From Phytophthora sp. 'mugwort' (Eukaryota > Oomycota > Peronosporomycetes > Peronosporales > Peronosporaceae), in NCBI GenBank assembly GCA_033558025.1, contig JAUCEF010000013.1, positions 5,263,001 through 5,327,000 of the forward strand: a stretch of 64,000 bases of DNA, written 5' to 3'. Shown one piece after another: positions 9,450 through 22,731 of the stretch (positions are counted from its first letter, which is position 1; every line of letters begins with the position of its first letter). The notes under the pieces are model-generated. The model made no database searches and was not told the DNA's origin. It was given only the letters and a program-made list of their open reading frames with translations. Position numbers and translations under genes: made by a program.

Positions 9450-10113
9450 AGACACTAACCGCAATCGCACACCAGTCGACGCGCTCAATGCCTGCGTCAT
9501 TACCCAACACGAACACGCAAACGACTACACACGAACCCACCACATGCATCGACTTGGACCACAAACGTACACACACGCATTCAATCGCGTACGTTGCTGC
9601 AGCGATGTCTGTCCCCGCCTGCTATCGCCAACATGCAACACCACCGCTATCACGCATACATGCGCACATTCTACTCACGTACGTAGTCGCGCAATACCTT
9701 ACATTTCATACACGGCTAGATCGATCGGTCGAATGTCGCCGCCTTCCAGTTGTGCGACGACCTGGAGTGCATCCAACAGGCTGGCAAGATCCGCATCATG
9801 TCGGGATGCATATTTAGCTGATAGTGCAACTGCCGCCTGTGGTGTGTCATGTGTCCACTGTTGCCTCGCTAGTAATGGTGCCGTTGGACGCTTCTCTTGC
9901 TTCCTGTTTGTTTCGCGATCGTTTCGACGTTGCGACCAGTCAGTCAGAACCTAGTCTGGATACCAACGATCGTAAATTGGCTAGGCGCTAGGAGAGTCCA
10001 TATGCGGCCAGTGCGGGCGAGCGTTGTAGTGTTGATGGTAAGATGTGTGGAGGCGTAAAAGGTATGGTGACGTAAATACTGTGTGCATAGTAAAAATCAG
10101 TGGACACTGACAA

Positions 10114-10186
10114 TGGACACTGGGGGTATCGATCCCCCTACCTCCCGCATGCGAAGCGGGCGCTCTACCATTTGAGCTAAGCGCCC
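10114..10186 (-). tRNA. trnA-CGC: tRNA-Ala (CGC), copy 14
   Basis: T5, ccatat +; 5' flank T-A-T-A, the last occurrence of T at -37; 743 bp to copy 15. Confidence 0.97.
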
Positions 10187-10856
10187 AGACACTAACCGCA
10201 ATTGCACACCAGTCGACGCGCTTAATGCCTGCGTCATTACCCAACACGAACACGCAAACGACTACACACGAACCCACCACATGCATCGACTTGGACCACA
10301 AACGTACACACACGCATTCAATCGCGTACGTTGCTGCAGCGATGTCTGTCCCCGCCTGCTATCGCCAACATGCAACACCACCGCTATCACGCATACATGC
10401 GCACATTCTACTCACGTACGTAGTCGCGCAATACCTTACATTCCATCCTCATACACGGCTAGATCGATCGGTCGAATGTCGCCGCCTTCCAGTTGTGCGA
10501 CGACCTGGAGTGCATCCAACAGGCTGGCAAGATCCGCATCATGTCGGGATGCATATTTAGCTGATAGTGCAACTGCCGCCTGTGGTGTGTCATGTGTCCA
10601 CTGTTGCCTCGCTAGTAATGGTGCCGTTGGACGCTTCTCTTGCTTCCTGTTTGTTTCGCGATCGTTTCGACGTTGCGACCAGTCAGTCAGAACCTAGTCT
10701 GGATACCAACGATCGTAAATTGGCTAGGCGCTAGGAGAGTCCATATGCGGCCAGTGCGGGCGAGCGTTGTAGTGTTGATGGTAAGATGTGTGGAGGCGTA
10801 AAAGGTATGGTGACGTAAATACTGTGTGCATAGTAAAAATCAGTGGACACTGACAA

Positions 10857-10929
10857 TGGACACTGGGGGTATCGATCCCCCTACCTCCCGCATGCGAAGC
10901 GGGCGCTCTACCATTTGAGCTAAGCGCCC
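10857..10929 (-). tRNA. trnA-CGC: tRNA-Ala (CGC), copy 15
   Basis: T5, ccatat +; 5' flank C-A-C-A; 743 bp to copy 16. Confidence 0.97.
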
Positions 10930-11599
10930 AGACACTAACCGCAATCGCACACCAGTCGACGCGCTCAATGCCTGCGTCATTACCCAACACGAACACGCAA
11001 ACGACTACACACGAACCCACCACATGCATCGACTTGGACCACAAACGTACACACACGCATTCAATCGCGTACGTTGCTGCAGCGATGTCTGTCCCCGCCT
11101 GCTATCGCCAACATGCAACACCACCGCTATCACGCATACATGCGCACATTCTACTCACGTACGTAGTCGCGCAATACCTTACATTCCATCCTCATACACG
11201 GCTAGATCGATCGGTCGAATGTCGCCGCCTTCCAGTTGTGCGACGACCTGGAGTGCATCCAACAGGCTGGCAAGATCCGCATCATGTCGGGATGCATATT
11301 TAGCTGATAGTGCAACTGCCGCCTGTGGTGTGTCATGTGTCCACTGTTGCCTCGCTAGTAATGGTGCCGTTGGACGCTTCTCTTGCTTCCTGTTTGTTTC
11401 GCGATCGTTTCGACGTTGCGACCAGTCAGTCAGAACCTAGTCTGGACACCAACGATCGTAAATTGGCTAGGCGCTAGGAGAGTCCATATGCGGCCAGTGC
11501 GGGCGAGCGTTGTAGTGTTGATGGTAAGATGTGTGGAGGCGTAAAAGGTATGGTGACGTAAATACTGTGTGCATAGTAAAAATCAGTGGACACTGACAA

Positions 11600-11672
11600 T
11601 GGACACTGGGGGTATCGATCCCCCTACCTCCCGCATGCGAAGCGGGCGCTCTACCATTTGAGCTAAGCGCCC
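11600..11672 (-). tRNA. trnA-CGC: tRNA-Ala (CGC), copy 16
   Basis: T5, ccatat +; 5' flank C-A-C-A; 736 bp to copy 17. Confidence 0.97.
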
Positions 11673-12335
11673 AGACACTAACCGCAATCGCACACCAGTC
11701 GACGCGCTCAATGCCTGCGTCATTACCCAACACGAACACGCAAACGACTACACACGAACCCACCACATGCATCGACTTGGACCACAAACGTACACACACG
11801 CATTCAATCGCGTACGTTGCTGCAGCGATGTCTGTCCCCGCCTGCTATCGCCAACATGCAACACCACCGCTATCACGCATACATGCGCACATTCTACTCA
11901 CGTACGTAGTCGCGCAATACCTTACATTCCATCCTCATACACGGCTAGATCGATCGGTCGAATGTCGCCGCCTTCCAGTTGTGCGACGACCTGGAGTGCA
12001 TCCAACAGGCTGGCAAGATCCGCATCATGTCGGGATGCATATTTAGCTGATAGTGCAACTGCCGCCTGTGGTGTGTCATGTGTCCACTGTTGCCTCGCTA
12101 GTAATGGTGCCGTTGGACGCTTCTCTTGCTTCCTGTTTGTTTCGCGATCGTTTCGACGTTGCGACCAGTCAGTCAGAACCTAGTCTGGATACCAACGATC
12201 GTAAATTGGCTAGGCGCTAGGAGAGTGCGGCCAGTGCGGGCGAGCGTTGTAGTGTTGATGGTAAGATGTGTGGAGGCGTAAAAGGTATGGTGACGTAAAT
12301 ACTGTGTGCATAGTAAAATCAGTGGACACTGACAA

Positions 12336-12408
12336 TGGACACTGGGGGTATCGATCCCCCTACCTCCCGCATGCGAAGCGGGCGCTCTACCATTTGAGCT
12401 AAGCGCCC
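12336..12408 (-). tRNA. trnA-CGC: tRNA-Ala (CGC), copy 17
   Basis: T4, ccatat -; 5' flank T-A-C-A; 743 bp to copy 18. Confidence 0.97.
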
Positions 12409-13078
12409 AGACACTAACCGCAATTGCACACCAGTCGACGCGCTCAATGCCTGCGTCATTACCCAACACGAACACGCAAACGACTACACACGAACCCACC
12501 ACATGCATCGACTTGGACCACAAACGTACACACACGCATTCAATCGCGTACGTTGCTGCAGCGATGTCTGTCCCCGCCTGCTATCGCCAACATGCAACAC
12601 CACCGCTATCACGCATACATGCGCACATTCTACTCACGTACGTAGTCGCGCAATACCTTACATTCCATCCTCATACACGGCTAGATCGATCGGTCGAATG
12701 TCGCCGCCTTCCAGTTGTGCGACGACCTGGAGTGCATCCAACAGGCTGGCAAGATCCGCATCATGTCGGGATGCATATTTAGCTGATAGTGCAACTGCCG
12801 CCTGTGGTGTGTCATGTGTCCACTGTTGCCTCGCTAGTAATGGTGCCGTTGGACGCTTCTCTTGCTTCCTGTTTGTTTCGCGATCGTTTCGACGTTGCGA
12901 CCAGTCAGTCAGAACCTAGTCTGGATACCAACGATCGTAAATTGGCTAGGCGCTAGGAGAGTCCATATGCGGCCAGTGCGGGCGAGCGTTGTAGTGTTGA
13001 TGGTAAGATGTGTGGAGGCGTAAAAGGTATGGTGACGTAAATACTGTGTGCATAGTAAAAATCAGTGGACACTGACAA

Positions 13079-13151
13079 TGGACACTGGGGGTATCGATCC
13101 CCCTACCTCCCGCATGCGAAGCGGGCGCTCTACCATTTGAGCTAAGCGCCC
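13079..13151 (-). tRNA. trnA-CGC: tRNA-Ala (CGC), copy 18
   Basis: T5, ccatat +; 5' flank T-A-C-G, the first G at -39; 730 bp to copy 19. Following spacer lacks ccatcc. Confidence 0.97.
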
Positions 13152-13808
13152 AGACACTAACCGCAATTGCACACCAGTCGACGCGCTCAGTGCCTGCGTC
13201 ATTACCCAACACGAACACGCAAACGACTACACACGAACCCACCACATGCATCGACTTGGACCACAAACGTACACACACGCATTCAATCGCGTACGTTGCT
13301 GCAGCGATGTCTGTCCCCGCCTGCTATCGCCAACATGCAACACCACCGCTATCACGCATACATGCGCACATTCTACTCACGTACGTAGTCGCGCAATACC
13401 TTACATTTCATACACGGCTAGATCGATCGGTCGAATGTCGCCGCCTTCCAGTTGTGCGACGACCTGGAGTGCATCCAACAGGCTGGCAAGATCCGCATCA
13501 TGTCGGGATGCATATTTAGCTGATAGTGCAACTGCCGCCTGTGGTGTGTCATGTGTCCACTGTTGCCTCGCTAGTAATGGTGCCGTTGGACGCTTCTCTT
13601 GCTTCCTGTTTGTTTCGCGATCGTTTCGACGTTGCGACCAGTCAGTCAGAACCTAGTCTGGATACCAACGATCGTAAATTGGCTAGGCGCTAGGAGAGTG
13701 CGGCCAGTGCGGGCGAGCGTTGTAGTGTTGATGGTAAGATGTGTGGAGGCGTAAAAGGTATGGTGACGTAAATACTGTGTGCATAGTAAAATCAGTGGAC
13801 ACTGACAA

Positions 13809-13881
13809 TGGACACTGGGGGTATCGATCCCCCTACCTCCCGCATGCGAAGCGGGCGCTCTACCATTTGAGCTAAGCGCCC
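13809..13881 (-). tRNA. trnA-CGC: tRNA-Ala (CGC), copy 19
   Basis: T4, ccatat -; 5' flank T-A-C-G; 736 bp to copy 20. Counterpart of copy 29. Confidence 0.97.
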
Positions 13882-14544
13882 AGACACTAACCGCAATTGC
13901 ACACCAGTCGACGCGCTCAGTGCCTGCGTCATTACCCAACACGAACACGCAAACGACTACACACGAACCCACCACATGCATCGACTTGGACCACAAACGT
14001 ACACACACGCATTCAATCGCGTACGTTGCTGCAGCGATGTCTGTCCCCGCCTGCTATCGCCAACATGCAACACCACCGCTATCACGCATACATGCGCACA
14101 TTCTACTCACGTACGTAGTCGCGCAATACCTTACATTCCATCCTCATACACGGCTAGATCGATCGGTCGAATGTCGCCGCCTTCCAGTTGTGCGACGACC
14201 TGGAGTGCATCCAACAGGCTGGCAAGATCCGCATCATGTCGGGATGCATATTTAGCTGATAGTGCAACTGCCGCCTGTGGTGTGTCATGTGTCCACTGTT
14301 GCCTCGCTAGTAATGGTGCCGTTGGACGCTTCTCTTGCTTCCTGTTTGTTTCGCGATCGTTTCGACGTTGCGACCAGTCAGTCAGAACCTAGTCTGGATA
14401 CCAACGATCGTAAATTGGCTAGGCGCTAGGAGAGTGCGGCCAGTGCGGGCGAGCGTTGTAGTGTTGATGGTAAGATGTGTGGAGGCGTAAAAGGTATGGT
14501 GACGTAAATACTGTGTGCATAGTAAAATCAGTGGACACTGACAA

Positions 14545-14617
14545 TGGACACTGGGGGTATCGATCCCCCTACCTCCCGCATGCGAAGCGGGCGCTCTACC
14601 ATTTGAGCTAAGCGCCC
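14545..14617 (-). tRNA. trnA-CGC: tRNA-Ala (CGC), copy 20
   Basis: T4, ccatat -; 5' flank T-A-C-A; 731 bp to copy 21. The following spacer has the 5-bp deletion in ccttaca (near 14,863). Counterpart of copy 30. Confidence 0.97.
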
Positions 14618-15275
14618 AGACACTAACCGCAATTGCACACCAGTCGACGCGCTCAATGCCTGCGTCATTACCCAACACGAACACGCAAACGACTACACAC
14701 GAACCCACCACATGCATCGACTTGGACCACAAACGTACACACACGCATTCAATCGCGTACGTTGCTGCAGCGATGTCTGTCCCCGCCTGCTATCGCCAAC
14801 ATGCAACACCACCGCTATCACGCATACATGCGCACATTCTACTCACGTACGTAGTCGCGCAATACATTCCATCCTCATACACGGCTAGATCGATCGGTCG
14901 AATGTCGCCGCCTTCCAGTTGTGCGACGACCTGGAGTGCATCCAACAGGCTGGCAAGATCCGCATCATGTCGGGATGCATATTTAGCTGATAGTGCAACT
15001 GCCGCCTGTGGTGTGTCATGTGTCCACTGTTGCCTCGCTAGTAATGGTGCCGTTGGACGCTTCTCTTGCTTCCTGTTTGTTTCGCGATCGTTTCGACGTT
15101 GCGACCAGTCAGTCAGAACCTAGTCTGGATACCAACGATCGTAAATTGGCTAGGCGCTAGGAGAGTGCGGCCAGTGCGGGCGAGCGTTGTAGTGTTGATG
15201 GTAAGATGTGTGGAGGCGTAAAAGGTATGGTGACGTAAATACTGTGTGCATAGTAAAATCAGTGGACACTGACAA

Positions 15276-15348
15276 TGGACACTGGGGGTATCGATCCCCC
15301 TACCTCCCGCATGCGAAGCGGGCGCTCTACCATTTGAGCTAAGCGCCC
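15276..15348 (-). tRNA. trnA-CGC: tRNA-Ala (CGC), copy 21
   Basis: T4, ccatat -; 5' flank T-A-C-A; 743 bp to copy 22. Counterpart of copy 31. Confidence 0.97.
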
Positions 15349-16018
15349 AGACACTAACCGCAATTGCACACCAGTCGACGCGCTCAATGCCTGCGTCATT
15401 ACCCAACACGAACACGCAAACGACTACACACGAACCCACCACATGCATCGACTTGGACCACAAACGTACACACACGCATTCAATCGCGTACGTTGCTGCA
15501 GCGATGTCTGTCCCCGCCTGCTATCGCCAACATGCAACACCACCGCTATCACGCATACATGCGCACATTCTACTCACGTACGTAGTCGCGCAATACCTTA
15601 CATTCCATCCTCATACACGGCTAGATCGATCGGTCGAATGTCGCCGCCTTCCAGTTGTGCGACGACCTGGAGTGCATCCAACAGGCTGGCAAGATCCGCA
15701 TCATGTCGGGATGCATATTTAGCTGATAGTGCAACTGCCGCCTGTGGTGTGTCATGTGTCCACTGTTGCCTCGCTAGTAATGGTGCCGTTGGACGCTTCT
15801 CTTGCTTCCTGTTTGTTTCGCGATCGTTTCGACGTTGCGACCAGTCAGTCAGAACCTAGTCTGGATACCAACGATCGTAAATTGGCTAGGCGCTAGGAGA
15901 GTCCATATGCGGCCAGTGCGGGCGAGCGTTGTAGTGTTGATGGTAAGATGTGTGGAGGCGTAAAAGGTATGGTGACGTAAATACTGTGTGCATAGTAAAA
16001 ATCAGTGGACACTGACAA

Positions 16019-16091
16019 TGGACACTGGGGGTATCGATCCCCCTACCTCCCGCATGCGAAGCGGGCGCTCTACCATTTGAGCTAAGCGCCC
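16019..16091 (-). tRNA. trnA-CGC: tRNA-Ala (CGC), copy 22
   Basis: T5, ccatat +; 5' flank T-A-C-G; 736 bp to copy 23. Counterpart of copy 32. Confidence 0.97.
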
Positions 16092-16754
16092 AGACACTAA
16101 CCGCAATTGCACACCAGTCGACGCGCTCAGTGCCTGCGTCATTACCCAACACGAACACGCAAACGACTACACACGAACCCACCACATGCATCGACTTGGA
16201 CCACAAACGTACACACACGCATTCAATCGCGTACGTTGCTGCAGCGATGTCTGTCCCCGCCTGCTATCGCCAACATGCAACACCACCGCTATCACGCATA
16301 CATGCGCACATTCTACTCACGTACGTAGTCGCGCAATACCTTACATTCCATCCTCATACACGGCTAGATCGATCGGTCGAATGTCGCCGCCTTCCAGTTG
16401 TGCGACGACCTGGAGTGCATCCAACAGGCTGGCAAGATCCGCATCATGTCGGGATGCATATTTAGCTGATAGTGCAACTGCCGCCTGTGGTGTGTCATGT
16501 GTCCACTGTTGCCTCGCTAGTAATGGTGCCGTTGGACGCTTCTCTTGCTTCCTGTTTGTTTCGCGATCGTTTCGACGTTGCGACCAGTCAGTCAGAACCT
16601 AGTCTGGATACCAACGATCGTAAATTGGCTAGGCGCTAGGAGAGTGCGGCCAGTGCGGGCGAGCGTTGTAGTGTTGATGGTAAGATGTGTGGAGGCGTAA
16701 AAGGTATGGTGACGTAAATACTGTGTGCATAGTAAAATCAGTGGACACTGACAA

Positions 16755-16827
16755 TGGACACTGGGGGTATCGATCCCCCTACCTCCCGCATGCGAAGCGG
16801 GCGCTCTACCATTTGAGCTAAGCGCCC
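16755..16827 (-). tRNA. trnA-CGC: tRNA-Ala (CGC), copy 23
   Basis: T4, ccatat -; 5' flank T-A-C-A; 736 bp to copy 24. Following spacer lacks ccatcc. Counterpart of copy 33. Confidence 0.97.
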
Positions 16828-17490
16828 AGACACTAACCGCAATTGCACACCAGTCGACGCGCTCAATGCCTGCGTCATTACCCAACACGAACACGCAAAC
16901 GACTACACACGAACCCACCACATGCATCGACTTGGACCACAAACGTACACACACGCATTCAATCGCGTACGTTGCTGCAGCGATGTCTGTCCCCGCCTGC
17001 TATCGCCAACATGCAACACCACCGCTATCACGCATACATGCGCACATTCTACTCACGTACGTAGTCGCGCAATACCTTACATTTCATACACGGCTAGATC
17101 GATCGGTCGAATGTCGCCGCCTTCCAGTTGTGCGACGACCTGGAGTGCATCCAACAGGCTGGCAAGATCCGCATCATGTCGGGATGCATATTTAGCTGAT
17201 AGTGCAACTGCCGCCTGTGGTGTGTCATGTGTCCACTGTTGCCTCGCTAGTAATGGTGCCGTTGGACGCTTCTCTTGCTTCCTGTTTGTTTCGCGATCGT
17301 TTCGACGTTGCGACCAGTCAGTCAGAACCTAGTCTGGACACCAACGATCGTAAATTGGCTAGGCGCTAGGAGAGTCCATATGCGGCCAGTGCGGGCGAGC
17401 GTTGTAGTGTTGATGGTAAGATGTGTGGAGGCGTAAAAGGTATGGTGACGTAAATACTGTGTGCATAGTAAAATCAGTGGACACTGACAA

Positions 17491-17563
17491 TGGACACTGG
17501 GGGTATCGATCCCCCTACCTCCCGCATGCGAAGCGGGCGCTCTACCATTTGAGCTAAGCGCCC
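17491..17563 (-). tRNA. trnA-CGC: tRNA-Ala (CGC), copy 24
   Basis: T4 combined with ccatat +, a rare pairing; 5' flank T-A-C-G; 736 bp to copy 25. Counterpart of copy 34. Confidence 0.97.
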
Positions 17564-18226
17564 AGACACTAACCGCAATTGCACACCAGTCGACGCGCTC
17601 AGTGCCTGCGTCATTACCCAACACGAACACGCAAACGACTACACACGAACCCACCACATGCATCGACTTGGACCACAAACGTACACACACGCATTCAATC
17701 GCGTACGTTGCTGCAGCGATGTCTGTCCCCGCCTGCTATCGCCAACATGCAACACCACCGCTATCACGCATACATGCGCACATTCTACTCACGTACGTAG
17801 TCGCGCAATACCTTACATTCCATCCTCATACACGGCTAGATCGATCGGTCGAATGTCGCCGCCTTCCAGTTGTGCGACGACCTGGAGTGCATCCAACAGG
17901 CTGGCAAGATCCGCATCATGTCGGGATGCATATTTAGCTGATAGTGCAACTGCCGCCTGTGGTGTGTCATGTGTCCACTGTTGCCTCGCTAGTAATGGTG
18001 CCGTTGGACGCTTCTCTTGCTTCCTGTTTGTTTCGCGATCGTTTCGACGTTGCGACCAGTCAGTCAGAACCTAGTCTGGATACCAACGATCGTAAATTGG
18101 CTAGGCGCTAGGAGAGTGCGGCCAGTGCGGGCGAGCGTTGTAGTGTTGATGGTAAGATGTGTGGAGGCGTAAAAGGTATGGTGACGTAAATACTGTGTGC
18201 ATAGTAAAATCAGTGGACACTGACAA

Positions 18227-18299
18227 TGGACACTGGGGGTATCGATCCCCCTACCTCCCGCATGCGAAGCGGGCGCTCTACCATTTGAGCTAAGCGCCC
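18227..18299 (-). tRNA. trnA-CGC: tRNA-Ala (CGC), copy 25
   Basis: T4, ccatat -; 5' flank T-A-C-G; 743 bp to copy 26. It lies just outside the duplicated block. Confidence 0.97.
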
Positions 18300-18969
18300 A
18301 GACACTAACCGCAATTGCACACCAGTCGACGCGCTCAGTGCCTGCGTCATTACCCAACACGAACACGCAAACGACTACACACGAACCCACCACATGCATC
18401 GACTTGGACCACAAACGTACACACACGCATTCAATCGCGTACGTTGCTGCAGCGATGTCTGTCCCCGCCTGCTATCGCCAACATGCAACACCACCGCTAT
18501 CACGCATACATGCGCACATTCTACTCACGTACGTAGTCGCGCAATACCTTACATTCCATCCTCATACACGGCTAGATCGATCGGTCGAATGTCGCCGCCT
18601 TCCAGTTGTGCGACGACCTGGAGTGCATCCAACAGGCTGGCAAGATCCGCATCATGTCGGGATGCATATTTAGCTGATAGTGCAACTGCCGCCTGTGGTG
18701 TGTCATGTGTCCACTGTTGCCTCGCTAGTAATGGTGCCGTTGGACGCTTCTCTTGCTTCCTGTTTGTTTCGCGATCGTTTCGACGTTGCGACCAGTCAGT
18801 CAGAACCTAGTCTGGACACCAACGATCGTAAATTGGCTAGGCGCTAGGAGAGTCCATATGCGGCCAGTGCGGGCGAGCGTTGTAGTGTTGATGGTAAGAT
18901 GTGTGGAGGCGTAAAAGGTATGGTGACGTAAATACTGTGTGCATAGTAAAAATCAGTGGACACTGACAA

Positions 18970-19042
18970 TGGACACTGGGGGTATCGATCCCCCTACCTC
19001 CCGCATGCGAAGCGGGCGCTCTACCATTTGAGCTAAGCGCCC
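18970..19042 (-). tRNA. trnA-CGC: tRNA-Ala (CGC), copy 26
   Basis: T5, ccatat +; 5' flank C-A-C-A; 743 bp to copy 27. Confidence 0.97.
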
Positions 19043-19712
19043 AGACACTAACCGCAATCGCACACCAGTCGACGCGCTCAATGCCTGCGTCATTACCCAA
19101 CACGAACACGCAAACGACTACACACGAACCCACCACATGCATCGACTTGGACCACAAACGTACACACACGCATTCAATCGCGTACGTTGCTGCAGCGATG
19201 TCTGTCCCCGCCTGCTATCGCCAACATGCAACACCACCGCTATCACGCATACATGCGCACATTCTACTCACGTACGTAGTCGCGCAATACCTTACATTCC
19301 ATCCTCATACACGGCTAGATCGATCGGTCGAATGTCGCCGCCTTCCAGTTGTGCGACGACCTGGAGTGCATCCAACAGGCTGGCAAGATCCGCATCATGT
19401 CGGGATGCATATTTAGCTGATAGTGCAACTGCCGCCTGTGGTGTGTCATGTGTCCACTGTTGCCTCGCTAGTAATGGTGCCGTTGGACGCTTCTCTTGCT
19501 TCCTGTTTGTTTCGCGATCGTTTCGACGTTGCGACCAGTCAGTCAGAACCTAGTCTGGACACCAACGATCGTAAATTGGCTAGGCGCTAGGAGAGTCCAT
19601 ATGCGGCCAGTGCGGGCGAGCGTTGTAGTGTTGATGGTAAGATGTGTGGAGGCGTAAAAGGTATGGTGACGTAAATACTGTGTGCATAGTAAAAATCAGT
19701 GGACACTGACAA

Positions 19713-19785
19713 TGGACACTGGGGGTATCGATCCCCCTACCTCCCGCATGCGAAGCGGGCGCTCTACCATTTGAGCTAAGCGCCC
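19713..19785 (-). tRNA. trnA-CGC: tRNA-Ala (CGC), copy 27
   Basis: T5, ccatat +; 5' flank C-A-C-A; 743 bp to copy 28. Confidence 0.97.
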
Positions 19786-20455
19786 AGACACTAACCGCAA
19801 TCGCACACCAGTCGACGCGCTCAATGCCTGCGTCATTACCCAACACGAACACGCAAACGACTACACACGAACCCACCACATGCATCGACTTGGACCACAA
19901 ACGTACACACACGCATTCAATCGCGTACGTTGCTGCAGCGATGTCTGTCCCCGCCTGCTATCGCCAACATGCAACACCACCGCTATCACGCATACATGCG
20001 CACATTCTACTCACGTACGTAGTCGCGCAATACCTTACATTCCATCCTCATACACGGCTAGATCGATCGGTCGAATGTCGCCGCCTTCCAGTTGTGCGAC
20101 GACCTGGAGTGCATCCAACAGGCTGGCAAGATCCGCATCATGTCGGGATGCATATTTAGCTGATAGTGCAACTGCCGCCTGTGGTGTGTCATGTGTCCAC
20201 TGTTGCCTCGCTAGTAATGGTGCCGTTGGACGCTTCTCTTGCTTCCTGTTTGTTTCGCGATCGTTTCGACGTTGCGACCAGTCAGTCAGAACCTAGTCTG
20301 GACACCAACGATCGTAAATTGGCTAGGCGCTAGGAGAGTCCATATGCGGCCAGTGCGGGCGAGCGTTGTAGTGTTGATGGTAAGATGTGTGGAGGCGTAA
20401 AAGGTATGGTGACGTAAATACTGTGTGCATAGTAAAAATCAGTGGACACTGACAA

Positions 20456-20528
20456 TGGACACTGGGGGTATCGATCCCCCTACCTCCCGCATGCGAAGCG
20501 GGCGCTCTACCATTTGAGCTAAGCGCCC
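20456..20528 (-). tRNA. trnA-CGC: tRNA-Ala (CGC), copy 28
   Basis: T5, ccatat +; 5' flank C-A-C-A; 736 bp to copy 29. Following spacer has agtcaatcag (21,028). Confidence 0.97.
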
Positions 20529-21191
20529 AGACACTAACCGCAATCGCACACCAGTCGACGCGCTCAATGCCTGCGTCATTACCCAACACGAACACGCAAA
20601 CGACTACACACGAACCCACCACATGCATCGACTTGGACCACAAACGTACACACACGCATTCAATCGCGTACGTTGCTGCAGCGATGTCTGTCCCCGCCTG
20701 CTATCGCCAACATGCAACACCACCGCTATCACGCATACATGCGCACATTCTACTCACGTACGTAGTCGCGCAATACCTTACATTCCATCCTCATACACGG
20801 CTAGATCGATCGGTCGAATGTCGCCGCCTTCCAGTTGTGCGACGACCTGGAGTGCATCCAACAGGCTGGCAAGATCCGCATCATGTCGGGATGCATATTT
20901 AGCTGATAGTGCAACTGCCGCCTGTGGTGTGTCATGTGTCCACTGTTGCCTCGCTAGTAATGGTGCCGTTGGACGCTTCTCTTGCTTCCTGTTTGTTTCG
21001 CGATCGTTTCGACGTTGCGACCAGTCAATCAGAACCTAGTCTGGATACCAACGATCGTAAATTGGCTAGGCGCTAGGAGAGTGCGGCCAGTGCGGGCGAG
21101 CGTTGTAGTGTTGATGGTAAGATGTGTGGAGGCGTAAAAGGTATGGTGACGTAAATACTGTGTGCATAGTAAAATCAGTGGACACTGACAA

Positions 21192-21264
21192 TGGACACTG
21201 GGGGTATCGATCCCCCTACCTCCCGCATGCGAAGCGGGCGCTCTACCATTTGAGCTAAGCGCCC
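21192..21264 (-). tRNA. trnA-CGC: tRNA-Ala (CGC), copy 29
   Basis: T4, ccatat -; 5' flank T-A-C-G; 736 bp to copy 30. Confidence 0.97.
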
Positions 21265-21927
21265 AGACACTAACCGCAATTGCACACCAGTCGACGCGCT
21301 CAGTGCCTGCGTCATTACCCAACACGAACACGCAAACGACTACACACGAACCCACCACATGCATCGACTTGGACCACAAACGTACACACACGCATTCAAT
21401 CGCGTACGTTGCTGCAGCGATGTCTGTCCCCGCCTGCTATCGCCAACATGCAACACCACCGCTATCACGCATACATGCGCACATTCTACTCACGTACGTA
21501 GTCGCGCAATACCTTACATTCCATCCTCATACACGGCTAGATCGATCGGTCGAATGTCGCCGCCTTCCAGTTGTGCGACGACCTGGAGTGCATCCAACAG
21601 GCTGGCAAGATCCGCATCATGTCGGGATGCATATTTAGCTGATAGTGCAACTGCCGCCTGTGGTGTGTCATGTGTCCACTGTTGCCTCGCTAGTAATGGT
21701 GCCGTTGGACGCTTCTCTTGCTTCCTGTTTGTTTCGCGATCGTTTCGACGTTGCGACCAGTCAGTCAGAACCTAGTCTGGATACCAACGATCGTAAATTG
21801 GCTAGGCGCTAGGAGAGTGCGGCCAGTGCGGGCGAGCGTTGTAGTGTTGATGGTAAGATGTGTGGAGGCGTAAAAGGTATGGTGACGTAAATACTGTGTG
21901 CATAGTAAAATCAGTGGACACTGACAA

Positions 21928-22000
21928 TGGACACTGGGGGTATCGATCCCCCTACCTCCCGCATGCGAAGCGGGCGCTCTACCATTTGAGCTAAGCGCCC
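21928..22000 (-). tRNA. trnA-CGC: tRNA-Ala (CGC), copy 30
   Basis: T4, ccatat -; 5' flank T-A-C-A; 731 bp to copy 31. Following spacer has the same 5-bp ccttaca deletion as after copy 20 (near 22,246). Confidence 0.97.
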
Positions 22001-22658
22001 AGACACTAACCGCAATTGCACACCAGTCGACGCGCTCAATGCCTGCGTCATTACCCAACACGAACACGCAAACGACTACACACGAACCCACCACATGCAT
22101 CGACTTGGACCACAAACGTACACACACGCATTCAATCGCGTACGTTGCTGCAGCGATGTCTGTCCCCGCCTGCTATCGCCAACATGCAACACCACCGCTA
22201 TCACGCATACATGCGCACATTCTACTCACGTACGTAGTCGCGCAATACATTCCATCCTCATACACGGCTAGATCGATCGGTCGAATGTCGCCGCCTTCCA
22301 GTTGTGCGACGACCTGGAGTGCATCCAACAGGCTGGCAAGATCCGCATCATGTCGGGATGCATATTTAGCTGATAGTGCAACTGCCGCCTGTGGTGTGTC
22401 ATGTGTCCACTGTTGCCTCGCTAGTAATGGTGCCGTTGGACGCTTCTCTTGCTTCCTGTTTGTTTCGCGATCGTTTCGACGTTGCGACCAGTCAGTCAGA
22501 ACCTAGTCTGGATACCAACGATCGTAAATTGGCTAGGCGCTAGGAGAGTGCGGCCAGTGCGGGCGAGCGTTGTAGTGTTGATGGTAAGATGTGTGGAGGC
22601 GTAAAAGGTATGGTGACGTAAATACTGTGTGCATAGTAAAATCAGTGGACACTGACAA

Positions 22659-22731
22659 TGGACACTGGGGGTATCGATCCCCCTACCTCCCGCATGCGAA
22701 GCGGGCGCTCTACCATTTGAGCTAAGCGCCC
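22659..22731 (-). tRNA. trnA-CGC: tRNA-Ala (CGC), copy 31
   Basis: T4, ccatat -; 5' flank T-A-C-A; 743 bp to copy 32. Confidence 0.97.

Larger units (their letters stand above)
13646..18080. repeat. Segmental block, first copy (partner 21,029-25,463)
   Basis: The block from the flank of tRNA copy 19 to just before the 3' side of copy 25 recurs 7,383 bp to the right. Shared markers in the same order: -39 G at copies 19, 22 and 24; the rare 5-bp deletion after copy 20; spacing series 736, 731, 743, 736, 736; the ccatcc loss after copy 23; and the unusual T4 with ccatat + at copy 24. Bounds are the first mismatches, g/a at 13,645/21,028 and t/c at 18,081/25,464. Confidence 0.85.
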